NCBI RefSeq assembly: GCF_964030925.1
Contig: NZ_OZ034992.1
Coordinates: 1,550,001 to 1,614,000 of the forward strand
Length of the DNA stretch: 64,000 nt
Direction of reading: 5' to 3'
DNA from: Spiroplasma_E sp902809815
Lineage (GTDB): Bacteria; Bacillota_I; Bacilli_A; Mycoplasmatales; VBWQ01
Below the pieces are notes generated by a model. It was not told the DNA's origin and did no database searches. It was given only the letters and a program-made list of their open reading frames with translations. Position numbers and translations under genes: made by a program. This document shows positions 1 to 8,883 of the stretch, piece after piece. How positions within the stretch are numbered: the first letter of the stretch is position 1; each line of letters starts with the position of its first letter.

Positions 1-867
1 ACTATCGGTACTATTGCTTTTGTTATGTGATATGCAATCCGTGTTAAACGTAATCCTGAAAAATCAGTTGTTTTTCACTTACATAGTGAGCATCATGAAG
101 AATTTATTAATAAAGAAGAAATACCTGAATTTACTAAACGTCGTAAAATTATTTTAGCACTATTTGGATTAACATTTTTAATTATGGTGCTTTGTATTAT
201 TCCATGAGGTAAAATTACAGGAACAACTATTTTTGATGATTTTCACAATACATTAATTAAATATTTTCCATATTTCACAAGTCAAATTAATGCATTTGGT
301 GACTGAAATATTGAAATGTTAGCTTTCTTATTTTTCTTTGTTTCAATTATCATTGCAGCAATTGATTGAAAAGGCGAAGAACAATATGTTCGTAATTTTA
401 TTAGTGGTTCTTCAGAATTATTAGGTGTTGCTTTAATAATTGCTGTTGCTGGTGGAATTGGCTGATCATTACAACATTCAGGAATGCAACATGTTGTTGT
501 TGGTCAATTGCAAAGTATTGATAAATTGCCAAGATTTGCTATTGTTATTATTGGTTTTTTTGCTTTTCTTTTGATTGCCTTTGTTATTCCTTCAACATCA
601 GGATTTGCAAAAGCTGTTTTCCCTATTGTTTCAAAAATAGTAATTCCTTTAGGATTAGGTTCAGGAATGATTACTACTTTTGTTATGGCTAGTGGTTGAA
701 TTAATTTATTTGCACCAAGTGCAGGTGTAATGATGGCAGGACTTGCCATTGCTAAAGTTCCCCTAACAAGTTTTTATCGAGCAATCTGACCATATACTAT
801 TGGTATTACTGTCTTTGCCTTAATAATGTTAAGTATTGGAACTTTATTACCTCAATCAATATTTTAG
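1..867 (+). CDS. YfcC/DcuC-family membrane transporter, 5' end outside window
   Basis: The 288 visible codons are the C-terminal part of a polytopic membrane carrier. They contain at least six hydrophobic segments. A conserved stretch near residues 197-205, PSTSGFAKA, and a later INLFAPSAG stretch fit the C4-dicarboxylate/YfcC antiporter family. In mollicutes, proteins of this family are often annotated near arginine deiminase genes and may exchange amino acids, but the substrate cannot be read here. Several TGA codons must be Trp. The gene converges on the minus-strand orphan that ends seven bases downstream. The family assignment is fairly secure; the substrate is unknown. Confidence 0.8.
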
Positions 868-873
868 TAGAAT

Positions 874-1347
874 TTAAAGCACTATGTTAATTAAAAAACT
901 TTTGGGAAAACATTCACTTTCACGATCTGTTTGCGTTTGTTCATTATTTAGTAGACTTAATTGATCATCTGCTAATTCTGAAATTTCTACAACTTCATCT
1001 TCTGGTAAAAAAATTTGTTCTAATATTTTATTAATATTATTTCAATCATTTACAAAATTTTCACTCATTTTACTGTCTCTAATTATTTTTCCAGTAGCAG
1101 GATCATATTCTGTTGATTGACAAGAATTTAACAACATTTCTTCAACAAAAGCAGAAACTTTATAAATAATTAATAATTTTTGGTTAATATTATCATCACT
1201 TTTTTCTTTCTGTAATTGCTGTTTATACTTACTTAATTCATCTCATAATGATTTAATATTTTCCTTTTTTGCTTCTATTTTTCTAAAAATTTCTATAATT
1301 TCTTTATAATCAACTTTTATTTCAGATAGTAAAGATTTTAAATTTAT
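874..1347 (-). CDS. Orphan coiled-coil protein with a non-canonical AUA start
   Basis: This is an open frame of about 157 codons (two TGA-Trp) with no ATG near its beginning. A strong Shine-Dalgarno, AAAGGGG, sits six bases before an in-frame ATA at 1345-1347. The protein from there would begin (M/I)NLKSLLSEIKVDY. I take the ATA as a mutated ATG or a rare AUA start. The first 80 residues are Lys/Glu-rich and probably a coiled coil; the tail is acidic. No family is recognised. Upstream lie a hairpin leader (1372-1401) and a TATAAT box (1433-1438). The same leader signature precedes the orphan at 16001-16873, which suggests a shared regulatory or gene family origin. Confidence 0.55.
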
Positions 1348-1371
1348 ATTTTTCCCCTTTCAAAATAAAAA

Positions 1372-1401
1372 ACCTACTTGCTTAAAACTTAAACAATAGG
1401 T
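1372..1401 (-). promoter_or_regulatory. Hairpin leader of the 874-1347 orphan
   Basis: On the minus strand ACCTATTGTTTAA pairs, with G-U and one bulge, with TTAAGCAAGTAGGT, followed by a T-rich stretch and the SD. The segment just before it, ATATAAGTTTTT, recurs before the hairpin at 16905-16934. A TATAAT box lies at 1433-1438, so the hairpin should start close to the 5' end of the mRNA. Confidence 0.5.
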
Positions 1402-1490
1402 CAAAAACTTATATTTTTTTATTTATAGAAATATTATACTTTATTATTTTTATTTTTTTCAGATATTACTTTATAACAATAAATACTAAT

Positions 1491-1561
1491 ATAATTTTAA
1501 TTTTTAATTAAAATCTTAAATATTTTTAATATATTTTGATTATATTAAAAATTAAAATTAT
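1491..1561. repeat. 18-bp inverted repeat in the divergent intergenic region
   Basis: The arms at 1491-1508 (ATAATTTTAATTTTTAAT) and 1544-1561 are exact inverses separated by 35 bases. The region 1348-1751 between two divergently read genes otherwise holds only promoters and AT-rich DNA. The function is unknown; low complexity makes a chance origin possible. Confidence 0.45.
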
Positions 1562-1751
1562 AAGTGTTTTTTATTTAATTTTACTATTAATAATTTACAA
1601 ATACACTCTTAAAGGTTTAAAAAAACCATAAAATTTTTTTATGTATTATAATAGTGTTAGTGAGTTATTTAAAATAATATGTTTTACATAAGATTATTGA
1701 AGATAATTTCTCACATCTATTCTAGATTTAACTGAGGAGGTTAAGAGAAAA

Positions 1752-2684
1752 ATGAGGAATATGAGAACATTATTAAAGTTATTAGGTGCTAGTGTCATAA
1801 CAACAGTACCAGTAACTACTGTTATAGCTTGTGGTAACAACAAAGAAGATCAAGTAAAAGTATTACTAGATCAAGTATCAATAAATTTAGGTTTAACAAA
1901 TGATGAAGGAAACGGTTTAAAAACTATTAGACTTGATTGAGAAAAAGATACATCCTTTTTCTTAATTGATAATTCCGATATTTTGGTTACTAAATTATTA
2001 GAAAAAGAGGCAACTACTGGTCAAGCCAAAGCTAAAGATAAAGACAGTTTCTATTTTTTAAAATCTGTTTTACAACAGAAATTAACATCAGGAACAACAC
2101 CTGAAGATGGTACTTTTGATGCAGCGGAAGTTGCTAAAATTAAAAATAAAATATCTAATATAAAAGTTTCTGCTAGTAAATTTGTAGAACCAAATGATGA
2201 TGAAAAACTTGTAGTTGGTGATGGGACATATAATTTACAATTCTTTAAAGAAGATGGTAAAACAAATTTAGGGGATAAATATACAGTAAAAGTAATGACT
2301 GGAACTGATGCTTTATTTAATATTTTTGCAAGTGATAGTCCTGCTAAGTTAAGTTATAATGAATTTGTTTATGAAGGAAGTTCTATTGAGCATTTCCAAG
2401 CGGGTTATAAATTAGAAGAAACTGTTAATAAATGATTAAAAGATAAAACAGAAGTACCATTAATAAGCAAAAGCAGAACTGAAAAAGCTATTAAATTTAA
2501 TAACTTTGAACAATTAGTTGGTTGAAAAGCAAAATTTAATGTTATAAGTTTTGAAAGAAGGGGAGCATTCCCTCGTCCAAATGATTTAACAGACGGAGAT
2601 GAACTAACACTTTCTATTGCTTTAGTAAAAAACCAAGAAACTATTTCTTTAAAGTCAACAATAATAATAAGAATAAACAATTAA
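1752..2684 (+). CDS. Lipoprotein, Spiroplasma-specific
   Basis: The protein has 310 residues. The N-terminus has a charged start, a hydrophobic core with LLKLLG and a lipobox VIAC with Cys27, so it should be exported, lipid-modified and anchored on the outer face of the membrane. The rest is Lys/Asp-rich and hydrophilic, with no recognised domain. Its signal peptide is very similar to that of the lipoprotein at 46398-47261, and both have a similar size, so they are likely paralogs. A TATAAT box lies at 1647-1652, giving an untranslated leader of nearly 100 bases, and AGGAGG precedes the start. Three TGA-Trp codons interrupt the standard-code reading. A strong terminator follows at 2749. Confidence 0.85.
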
Positions 2685-2748
2685 TAGTAAAATAATAATG
2701 ATATGATTAGCATAAAATCATTATTCAATTTTTCTAAAATATATTAAT

Positions 2749-2783
2749 TAAGGTAATACTAGTCTAGTATTACCTTATTTTTT
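2749..2783 (+). terminator. Terminator of the lipoprotein gene
   Basis: A near-perfect palindrome, TAAGGTAATACTAG against its inverse with one central base, is followed by six T. Confidence 0.85.
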
Positions 2784-2801
2784 ACTTCAAAATAATATAT
2801 A

Positions 2802-3157
2802 TTATTTTAATTCTTCGCTATTAACTTTCATTGCTGAAATTTGTTTTAATTGAAATTGTTCATGCACTACTGCTTCAAATTCTAAAACAACACCTACTTT
2901 AAACTTAAGAAAAGCATCATTAACATATTTTTTATTATTAAAAATTAAAACTGCCAATTGTTCAAAAGCATAATTTAAAATTTTATCAGAATTTGGCTCT
3001 AAAGAAAGATAACAAAATATTTGTTCATTCCTTAAATATTGCGATATCTCAAAACTATTATTTAATTTATCTAATTGTTTTCATAAACATGGTGTTAAAA
3101 TAATTTTAGCAATACCATTAGCACTATACTTAATATCATCTCTTTCGTAAGAAAAAC
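2802..3157 (-). pseudogene. C-terminal fragment of an IS-split plectrovirus protein
   Basis: A minus-strand open frame of 118 codons ends in SAMKVNSEELK and a TAA. It has no start: it runs out of the partial IS at 3158. Its orientation and position suggest it is the far end of the gene whose N-terminal part is at 4757-5071, with the IS cluster in between and probably a central deletion. There are no recognised motifs. It could instead be a separate small viral gene that lost its start. Confidence 0.5.
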
Positions 3158-3603
3158 GGTGGTTGGCCCTTAATTACTGGACCATTTTTGATATAAAATT
3201 CTAAATTTTAATTTGTAAAATTGGTGGTTTTAGAAATTTAGAATGTATTCTTTCATAATTATAAAACATAACATATTGATTTACATCATTTATAGCTTCA
3301 TTGATGGATAAATATTGATTTGATCCTTTAGGTAGTCATTCTTGAGATAAATGAGAAAATCAGTTTTCAGATAATACATTACCACCAATATCATAAGGTT
3401 GTTTTTTGCTTAAAATTATTTGTTTATCCTCTGCTCATTTTGTGATATCCTGACAATAAAATTCGTTGGCGTTATCTGAATGTAAAATAACATTTTTTAC
3501 TTGATTTCAAGAAAATTGTTTGTTGATTTTTTCAAGAGCAGGAAGAATTAAATCCTGATATGATTTATTAGGAGCAATATTATAACTAACAACATTATTT
3601 GAA
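3158..3603 (-). mobile_element. Partial IS3-family element (3' 446 bp)
   Basis: This segment appears identical to the first 446 bases of the adjacent complete copy (3604-4049), including the terminal GGTGGTTGGCCC. It ends abruptly where the complete copy begins. The most likely history is insertion of one copy into another followed by loss of the rest of the recipient. Confidence 0.85.
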
Positions 3604-4756
3604 GGTGGTTGGCCCTTAATTACTGGACCATTTTTGATATAAAATTCTAAATTTTAATTTGTAAAATTGGTGGTTTTAGAAATTTAGAATGTATTCTTTC
3701 ATAATTATAAAACATAACATATTGATTTACATCATTTATAGCTTCATTGATGGATAAATATTGATTTGATCCTTTAGGTAGTCATTCTTGAGATAAATGA
3801 GAAAATCAGTTTTCAGATAATACATTACCACCAATATCATAAGGTTGTTTTTTGCTTAAAATTATTTGTTTATCCTCTGCTCATTTTGTGATATCCTGAC
3901 AATAAAATTCGTTGGCGTTATCTGAATGTAAAATAACATTTTTTACTTGATTTCAAGAAAATTGTTTGTTGATTTTTTCAAGAGCAGGAAGAATTAAATC
4001 CTGATATGATTTATTAGGAGCAATATTATAACTAACAACATTATTTGAATAAAAATCAATAATTACAAAAAGATATAATCATCCTTCTTTAGTATTTATT
4101 TGTTTAGTGTCCATTGATCAAATTTGATTTGAAGAGGTTGTACTTTTATAATCTTTGTTTACTTTATCCATTGTAGGTATTCACTTATTTGGATTTTTTT
4201 TGTTTTTAGGATAGTTATTTTTAGTTTGTTTTAATCCTTGAATATTGTGTTCTTTCATAATTTTTCGCATTTGTTTTATTGATAATTCTATATTTAAAAT
4301 GATATTTTTTTCTTGTTTTAATCACTCTTTAAAAGCTGAAAAAATTCTTAAATATCCATAAATTCTGCCTTTTCTTGTAGAATGAAATTCGATTAAAAGT
4401 TGGCATATTTTTTGATATTTATGATTGCATTTAATAATATGATTTTCTTCTTTTTTAATAGGTTTTTGTTTATTTTTTAAAAAGTAATATGTTGATCTGT
4501 TTAATTGAAGATATTGACATAGGTTTCTAATTGAATATTGATTTTTACAATCATCAATAATTTTAATTTTTTCTTTGATATTTAATTTGTTAATTACTAA
4601 TGCTATTTGTTTAATTTTATCCATTAATAAAAATCCTTTCAGGTTAAAATTAGTGTTAATTATATAACACAATTGTTTTTAGAATACATTCAGGTTTTTT
4701 AAATTAATGGTCTAGTAAAAAGGGCTAAGTGGCTAAGTGGCTAAGTGGCAAGTGGC
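3604..4756 (-). mobile_element. IS3-family insertion sequence, copy A
   Basis: This complete copy is 1153 bp. The right end is GGTGGTTGGCCCTTAATTAC and the left end, read on the transposase strand, is CCACTTAGCCCTTTTTACTA. The imperfect inverted repeats share the pattern CCCTTnnnTACTRGACCATT. The outer left side carries four CCACTT units, against three in the other copies, which explains the extra 8 bp. Confidence 0.85.
3647..4624 (-). CDS. IS3-family transposase (OrfB-like), copy A
   Basis: The protein has 325 residues. Residues 1-60 form a helical DNA-binding region with the LCQYLQLNRSTYYFLKN pattern typical of the start of IS3 OrfB. A DDE integrase core follows: WSMDTKQI, then ILHSDNANEF, then SENWFSHLSQEW with the Glu. 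It cuts and joins the element ends. I start it at the ATG preceded by GAAAGGA rather than 48 bases upstream. No separate OrfA is visible, so this is a single-ORF member. The Trp codons are TGA. The reading frame is intact in all four complete copies of the window. Confidence 0.9.
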
Positions 4757-5071
4757 ATCTGTGGACAAATCACTAACTCGCCTATCAAAATTACCTACAA
4801 CATCAGAATGAAATTGAATTGAATAAGGAGTAACAGTAGTTTTATGAACAACAGCAGAAACTAATTTTAAATCTGGTTGACCAACATCAAAATAAGCAGA
4901 ATTTCAAGGAATAGTTGCTCAATCATTAAAATCATTATATTTAACGGGTTTAACCATATCGCTAGTTATAGTGTAATTACTTTCACTAGGTGCATTAGAA
5001 ACAATTAAACTAGTGGGTGCTTGAACAGTACTATTTACAACAAAAAATAATTTAGCAAACTTAAATCACAT
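4757..5071 (-). pseudogene. Plectrovirus secreted/attachment-like protein, N-terminal fragment
   Basis: This fragment of 105 codons starts MWFKFAKLFFVVNSTVQAPT, a short basic start and hydrophobic stretch consistent with a signal peptide. A hydrophilic, Thr/Ser/Val-rich region follows. It is the last gene of the viral operon, a position used in SpV1 for the largest, probably adsorption-related, protein. The reading frame runs into IS copy A at 4756. The likely C-terminal remainder lies at 2802-3157. The role is inferred from position and signal peptide only. Confidence 0.55.
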
Positions 5072-5100
5072 AATTATTTACCAAATAAACATTTTAAAAT

Positions 5101-5265
5101 TTACCATGAACCATAAAATATAATAAATCCAATAAAAAACTGTGTTCCATAAACTACTAAATTTCATAAAATAGTAGTAAATTGGTCAACTGGACTTCCT
5201 ATAAACATGGTTCAATAATCAACTATACATTGATGTATTTTATTGTAAATATCTCAAACACTCAT
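5101..5265 (-). CDS. Plectrovirus small membrane protein (54 aa)
   Basis: A short protein, MSVWDIYNKIHQ..., has a hydrophobic C-terminal helix ending FIIFYGSW. TGA-Trp codons hide it in the standard code. It lies nine bases after the upstream gene and is part of the viral operon. The small size and single transmembrane segment suit a minor coat or assembly protein of a filamentous-type phage. The specific role is unknown. Confidence 0.65.
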
Positions 5266-5274
5266 ACTTAACAC

Positions 5275-5472
5275 CTACCCAAACAATGACCTAAAAATAA
5301 ATTTAATACTACGATAAATAAAATTAAAAAATACACCTAATACCAATCAAAAAGTCAAATTAAACAAAATATAAATTTCATCAGTAATATTAGTTTGATT
5401 TAAAAATATACCAATATCATTACTAGAAAATATAAAAATTAAATGCAATATACTATTCACAAAATCACTCAT
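5275..5472 (-). CDS. Plectrovirus small membrane protein (65 aa)
   Basis: The protein begins MSDFVNSILHLIFIF and has two hydrophobic stretches separated by a polar loop with NQTNITDE. The C-terminus is basic and aromatic. Its start overlaps the reading strand of the preceding gene end by a few bases, as is usual in this compact operon. It is probably a virion membrane component or an assembly factor; no motif decides between them. Confidence 0.65.
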
Positions 5473-5474
5473 AA

Positions 5475-5798
5475 TTAAGTACCTACAAACTTCCCTTTTT
5501 TATTTTCAACACCCTTAGCCTTATTTCTTAAACGTTTTCTTTCATGTTGTTTAGCAATTTGCTTACCAACAAATTTCGAACTACCTTTAATATTTCTATA
5601 ACTTTGCTTTACAGTACCCGATGTAGAAACTGGCTGAATATCAATATTTAAAAAAACTGACATAGCAAACTTTATTAAAAGAATAAAAACAACAAAAGTT
5701 CCCAAATTAAAACCTAAATCTGCCATTGGCAAATTTCAAAATTTCATAAAAATTTGTCCAAATAGTTCTAAAACTTTTGAAATAAAAGCAACACCCAT
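5475..5798 (-). CDS. Plectrovirus membrane protein with a basic tail (107 aa)
   Basis: The start chosen is the ATG at 5796-5798 behind TAGGAG; a shorter ATG lies 22 codons downstream. Residues 25-50 form a transmembrane helix. The last 40 residues are strongly basic (KQHERKRLRNKAKG), which would face the cytoplasm and could contact viral DNA during extrusion. One TGA-Trp lies in the N-terminal part. It sits between two other small membrane protein genes in the viral operon. Confidence 0.7.
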
Positions 5799-5810
5799 AA
5801 TAAACTACTC

Positions 5811-6077
5811 CTATATTATTTTTAATAATTTTAAAATTAATGAAAAAATAAAAAGCACTAAAATAATTGCTAACAATGGTGCTGGCATTGAAACTATTTG
5901 TTGTGAACTATCACCAAAAATAAAACTTTTAATAACCAAAGACAAATTATGTAAACCAGAAAAATCAGTAATATAACTTTGCAAAATATTTTGCACAATA
6001 TTATTTAAAGAAGGTAAAAGTTTACCTAATAAAGGAAAAACAAAAATTATTGCAAAAAATAATTTAATCATAACCAT
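5811..6077 (-). CDS. Plectrovirus two-helix membrane protein (88 aa)
   Basis: A hydrophobic N-terminal segment (residues 1-20, possibly a cleaved signal or anchor) and a C-terminal helix rich in Leu/Ile flank a polar middle. AGGAGG precedes the start. It follows the coat-like gene closely. Its topology resembles minor coat proteins of filamentous phages. No enzymatic motif is present. Confidence 0.7.
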   Translation of the reverse strand: MVMIKLFFAIIFVFPLLGKLLPSLNNIVQNILQSYITDFSGLHNLSLVIKSFIFGDSSQQIVSMPAPLLAIILVLFIFSLILKLLKII

Positions 6078-6105
6078 TACCTCCTAAAAATAAATTTAAT
6101 TTTTT

Positions 6106-6306
6106 CTATCTAAATCCACGAATAATATGTCCTATGAATTCTTTAATAAATACTAAGACCATCATAAATATTGGAATTAATACAGGTCAGTTGGTCATAA
6201 TTGAGTCACCAGCAAATACTCAATCAAATACATAACTAAAAGATTCTAATAATTTTTGGCCAATACCTCCAATCATTTCTATTAAAGCACTTAATCCTTT
6301 TGGCAT
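6106..6306 (-). CDS. Probable plectrovirus major coat protein (66 aa)
   Basis: The protein has 66 residues, roughly 7.4 kDa. It has an amphipathic N-terminal half, MPKGLSALIEMIGGIGQKL, and a single transmembrane helix (VLIPIFMMVLVFI) ending in a short basic tail, FIGHIIRGFR. This size and layout match the coat subunits of Inovirus/Plectrovirus particles, which rest in the membrane before assembly. The ribosome binding site, GGAGGGAGG, is the strongest in the provirus, in keeping with a protein needed in thousands of copies. The assignment rests on these features rather than on a searched match. Confidence 0.65.
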
Positions 6307-6307
6307 A

Positions 6308-6496
6308 CTAATCACCTCCCTCCTCTAATTCTTTTCTTGCTCTTTCTTTACGTTTTTGTTCTTTACAATATTAACAATCTGGGTCAACTACATTGTGTTT
6401 TTTATGTTTAAATTTTCAAACTAACTTTTTAATAGTACCTTTAAAAGCCCAAGAAGTACCAACCACAGCAATTATCACAACTATTCACTTAACCAT
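6308..6496 (-). pseudogene. Plectrovirus small protein with a nonsense codon
   Basis: MVKWIVVIIAVVGTSW opens with one transmembrane helix, then a basic stretch and DPDC, followed by a TAA at 6371-6373. The same frame continues for 20 more codons (YCKEQKRKERARKELEEGGD) to a TAG directly at the coat gene's RBS. A CAA-to-TAA change would restore a CQYC pair, so I read this as a 62-residue protein broken by one transition. A functional 41-residue product is the alternative. Confidence 0.6.
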
Positions 6497-6624
6497 TATT
6501 TTTTACCCCCTAATAAAAAATCATCATAATTCATATTTTCACTTAATCTTTGGTCAAAATTTCTTTTTGCCTTTTTCTTATGCAACTTTTGTCTTGGCAT
6601 ATTTTTTCATTTATCTTTTTTCAT
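6496..6624 (-). CDS. Plectrovirus small basic protein (42 aa)
   Basis: A soluble, strongly basic protein (MKKDKWKNMPRQKLHKKKAK...) with an acidic patch near the C-terminus. Its TAA overlaps the ATG of the next gene (TAATG), a sign of translational coupling. It may bind viral DNA; no fold is recognisable. Confidence 0.6.
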
Positions 6625-6640
6625 AAAATTAATTCACTCC

Positions 6641-7060
6641 TTATAAAATAAACATTTTTATTGTTTTATTTTGTTCATTAATCTTTGGAATTTCATTATT
6701 AATTTCCAATAATTTATTTTGAAATTCTAATGTTTGTTTTAATTCTTTTACTTGATTATTTAAATTTTCAAACTTTCTTTTTAATTTTTGTTTTTCATAT
6801 CTTTTTCTTTCAACTTTTAAATCATTTTTTTTAATAAATTTATTTTCTTTTCTCTTAAAAACTCAATCTGTTATTTTATTTTTCATTTTATTTCATGGAA
6901 TACCAATGTAACCTACAACAATACCAATTAAAATAGATACTGGTTTAATTGCAACAATTCCTAAAAGTATAATGCTAGGAATTAATCCTAAAAATATACT
7001 AAATGTAATACATCCAGTTAATGCCATAAATTTTAAAATTCATCACATATATATTTTCAC
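6641..7060 (-). CDS. Plectrovirus membrane protein with a coiled-coil tail
   Basis: There are about 139 residues from GTG (7058-7060), or 135 from the ATG twelve bases later. Residues 10-55 form two hydrophobic helices with a VAIKPVSILIGIVVGYIGIP stretch. The remainder is a Lys/Glu-rich predicted coiled coil to the C-terminus. It follows the preceding gene with a four-base overlap or a short gap. It could organise virion assembly at the membrane. TGA-Trp occurs four times. Confidence 0.65.
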
Positions 7061-7061
7061 T

Positions 7062-7922
7062 TTAAACACCACCACCTAATGTATAAGCATAAGAATAATC
7101 TCAATTAAAACTTGCTCTATCTAAATTAATCTCAGACATACTATCATCATTTAAATCAACATCAACCATATCATCATCTATACTTTGATAATCATTAACA
7201 CTACCATTAATTAATCTTGCTCTTTCATCAGTAAATACTTCTTGTAACTCTGTATTATTATGTGTATTTCCTAATGGCAACAATAAAGTATTTATAATCT
7301 CACTTGCTCCGGCAATAATCGTAGGAATAGCAAAATAATTATTAAAATTATTATTAATTCCCATAGCAACACCACTACTAATCAAACAACCACCAGTACC
7401 CATATTTGCTATTTTACGTATAGTTTCAAATCTATTAGGTATTAACTCAGTTAAACCACTAATAACATTCGCTATACCAAAACTATTTAAAGATATATAA
7501 GTATCTCAATCTACAAAAGGATTATCAACTACTGGCTTAGGTGTTGGTATTGTAGTAGGAATTGGTGGCTCAGTAGGACATGGTGGTCAAAAACAAGGTT
7601 CATCTCTTAATAAAGAAACTGATTTATCTACATACTGAACAAACTTAGCATAATTTATTAAACCAATTGTTCCTAAACCTAAAAATATCTTTTTATAACT
7701 ATTAATAACTTTATTTCTAGTAGTAAGTCTTTGATTAATATTCCACATATCAATTCCTAACTTTTTACTAAATAATAATGAATTAATAGAACCTAATATT
7801 GGGTCTTTTAAATATTGACCATAATAAGCACTAACTCCTACCATAGCACTTAATGGACTTAATCCAGTTCTTAAAATTTTAGTTAAAGTATAATTACTAG
7901 TTTGTTCTAAATCATTAGGCAT
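7062..7922 (-). CDS. Plectrovirus structural protein, 286 aa
   Basis: In the standard code this looks like two short ORFs, but with TGA as Trp it is a single 286-residue protein from ATG 7922. The N-terminal third is helical. A Pro/Thr-rich linker (PPCPTEPPIPTTIPTPKP) follows at about residues 113-131. Further on are hydrophobic stretches with small residues (GGCLISSGVAMGI) and an acidic C-terminus. The Pro-rich linker between domains recalls filamentous-phage adsorption or structural proteins, but the role is inferred. GGAG precedes the start. Confidence 0.65.
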
Positions 7923-7924
7923 AA

Positions 7925-8025
7925 ATAAAACTCCTTACTTTATATACTAATAAGGAGCTTATTTATGAAATATAATCTAATCCATTGGGGCTTAATGAAA
8001 AATATATAATCCATATATAAGCCCC
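7925..8025 (-). promoter_or_regulatory. Structured intergenic segment of the provirus
   Basis: AATAAGGAGCTTAT near 7941-7954 can pair at 13 of 14 positions with ATAAGCCCCTTATT near 8017-8030. A related GGGGCTTAA lies between them. It is the only sizeable non-coding gap inside the viral operon and could be a replication origin, a processing site or a terminator. No further evidence separates these. Confidence 0.4.
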
Positions 8026-8151
8026 TTATTTAATTTTTACTTTTTTTCTTTTATTCTCTTTTCTTATTCGTTCCATTTCATTAGCAACTCTGTAACACAT
8101 TTCACAACCAAATACTCTTTCATAAGTTCAATCACTACACTTATGTCTCAT
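8026..8151 (-). CDS. Plectrovirus Cys-containing mini-protein (41 aa)
   Basis: MRHKCSDWTYERVFGCEMCY continues into a basic helix (RIRKENKRKKVKIK). Three Cys residues, one pair as CEMC, suggest metal binding. Its start lies inside the end of the upstream Cys-rich gene with an 11-base overlap, so the two are probably translated together. Confidence 0.6.
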
Positions 8152-8344
8152 AATTTAACTTACTTTCTTGTTGTCTCATTGATTTATTTAAAGCAATATC
8201 TAATATACAATTTGGACAATAATATTTTCTAGTATATAAGTTTTGTAAAACTCTTTTAGGACAAATAACTTGGTCACAAAGTTTACACATATAAATCGCT
8301 AAATGAAATGCTTGTTCACATGAACAATTATCATTTTTAGCCAT
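8141..8344 (-). CDS. Plectrovirus zinc-ribbon mini-protein (67 aa)
   Basis: Cys pairs occur as CSC, CKLC, CP and CPNC, spaced like a small zinc ribbon. It is followed, with overlap, by a second Cys-containing gene. Small Zn proteins of phages often bind nucleic acid, and here they neighbour a candidate DNA-binding protein gene. The exact role is unknown. Confidence 0.65.
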   Translation of the reverse strand: MAKNDNCSCEQAFHLAIYMCKLCDQVICPKRVLQNLYTRKYYCPNCILDIALNKSMRQQESKLNYET

Positions 8345-8399
8345 AATTTAATTAACTCCTAACATAAATAATTATTTAAATTACCCTTTTAATAAATAA

Positions 8400-8671
8400 C
8401 TATTTTCAATTAGAAAGTTTTTTAATATTACCGCTTAAATCAAGTTCAAGAGAATAAAAATTACCAACTTTTAAATCAACAGTAGATAAACAATTATTAA
8501 AATCACTAGCAAATTCCGGATTATATCATTTATCACGTGTTTGACCAGTTGGCAAGCTTGTTTGTTTATTTCTACAAACTTCAAAACATCAAACTTTAAT
8601 GTTTGACCTTTATTATTTTTATCGGGAATAACACGCCCTTTTTCAATATTAACTAACTGTACTTTAAACAT
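8400..8671 (-). pseudogene. Frameshifted plectrovirus early protein, DNA-binding candidate
   Basis: The frame starts MFKVQLVNIEKGRVIPDK. About 30 codons in, a second frame carries the more natural continuation (NKQTSLPTGQTRDKWYNPEF ... LDLSGNIKKLSNWK) to a TAG at 8400. The initial frame instead drifts into an Ile/Leu-rich tail that ends early. A one-base indel around 8580 explains this. Beta-strand-rich sequence and position just after the viral promoter suit a single-stranded-DNA-binding protein, but this is a guess. Confidence 0.55.
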
Positions 8672-8740
8672 AAAAAAATACTTAACCTCCTGAATTCATT
8701 AAATTAAAAATTTAATAAGTTAAGCATAGTAGGGTAACCT

Positions 8741-8759
8741 ATACTTACAAATTAAGTAT
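8741..8759 (-). promoter_or_regulatory. Operator-like inverted repeat over the viral promoter
   Basis: ATACTTA-N5-TAAGTAT overlaps the likely -10 box TATACT (8755-8760, minus strand) upstream of the 8671 start. No good -35 is seen at ordinary spacing. Confidence 0.4.
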
Positions 8760-8782
8760 AACACAAAAAATAAAAATCAAAT

Positions 8783-8822
8783 AAAAAAAAGCACTAATAA
8801 GAATTCAGGTAATTATTAGTGC
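8783..8822 (-). terminator. Terminator after the viral secreted protein gene
   Basis: GCACTAATAA (8791-8800) pairs perfectly with its inverse at 8813-8822. Eight T follow on the minus strand. It separates the rep-side genes from the structural operon. Confidence 0.85.
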
Positions 8823-8883
8823 CATTAACCATTATATATACATATATACATACATACAAGTAAAATTATAGAAAAATAATAAA

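Noticed and set aside
504..749. Open frame opposite the YfcC-type gene
   Set aside because: It is the complement of a well-supported membrane-protein gene and has no RBS or typical composition.
2405..2680. Minus-strand frame inside the lipoprotein gene
   Set aside because: It overlaps the C-terminal part of a convincing lipoprotein frame; it appears open only because of base composition.
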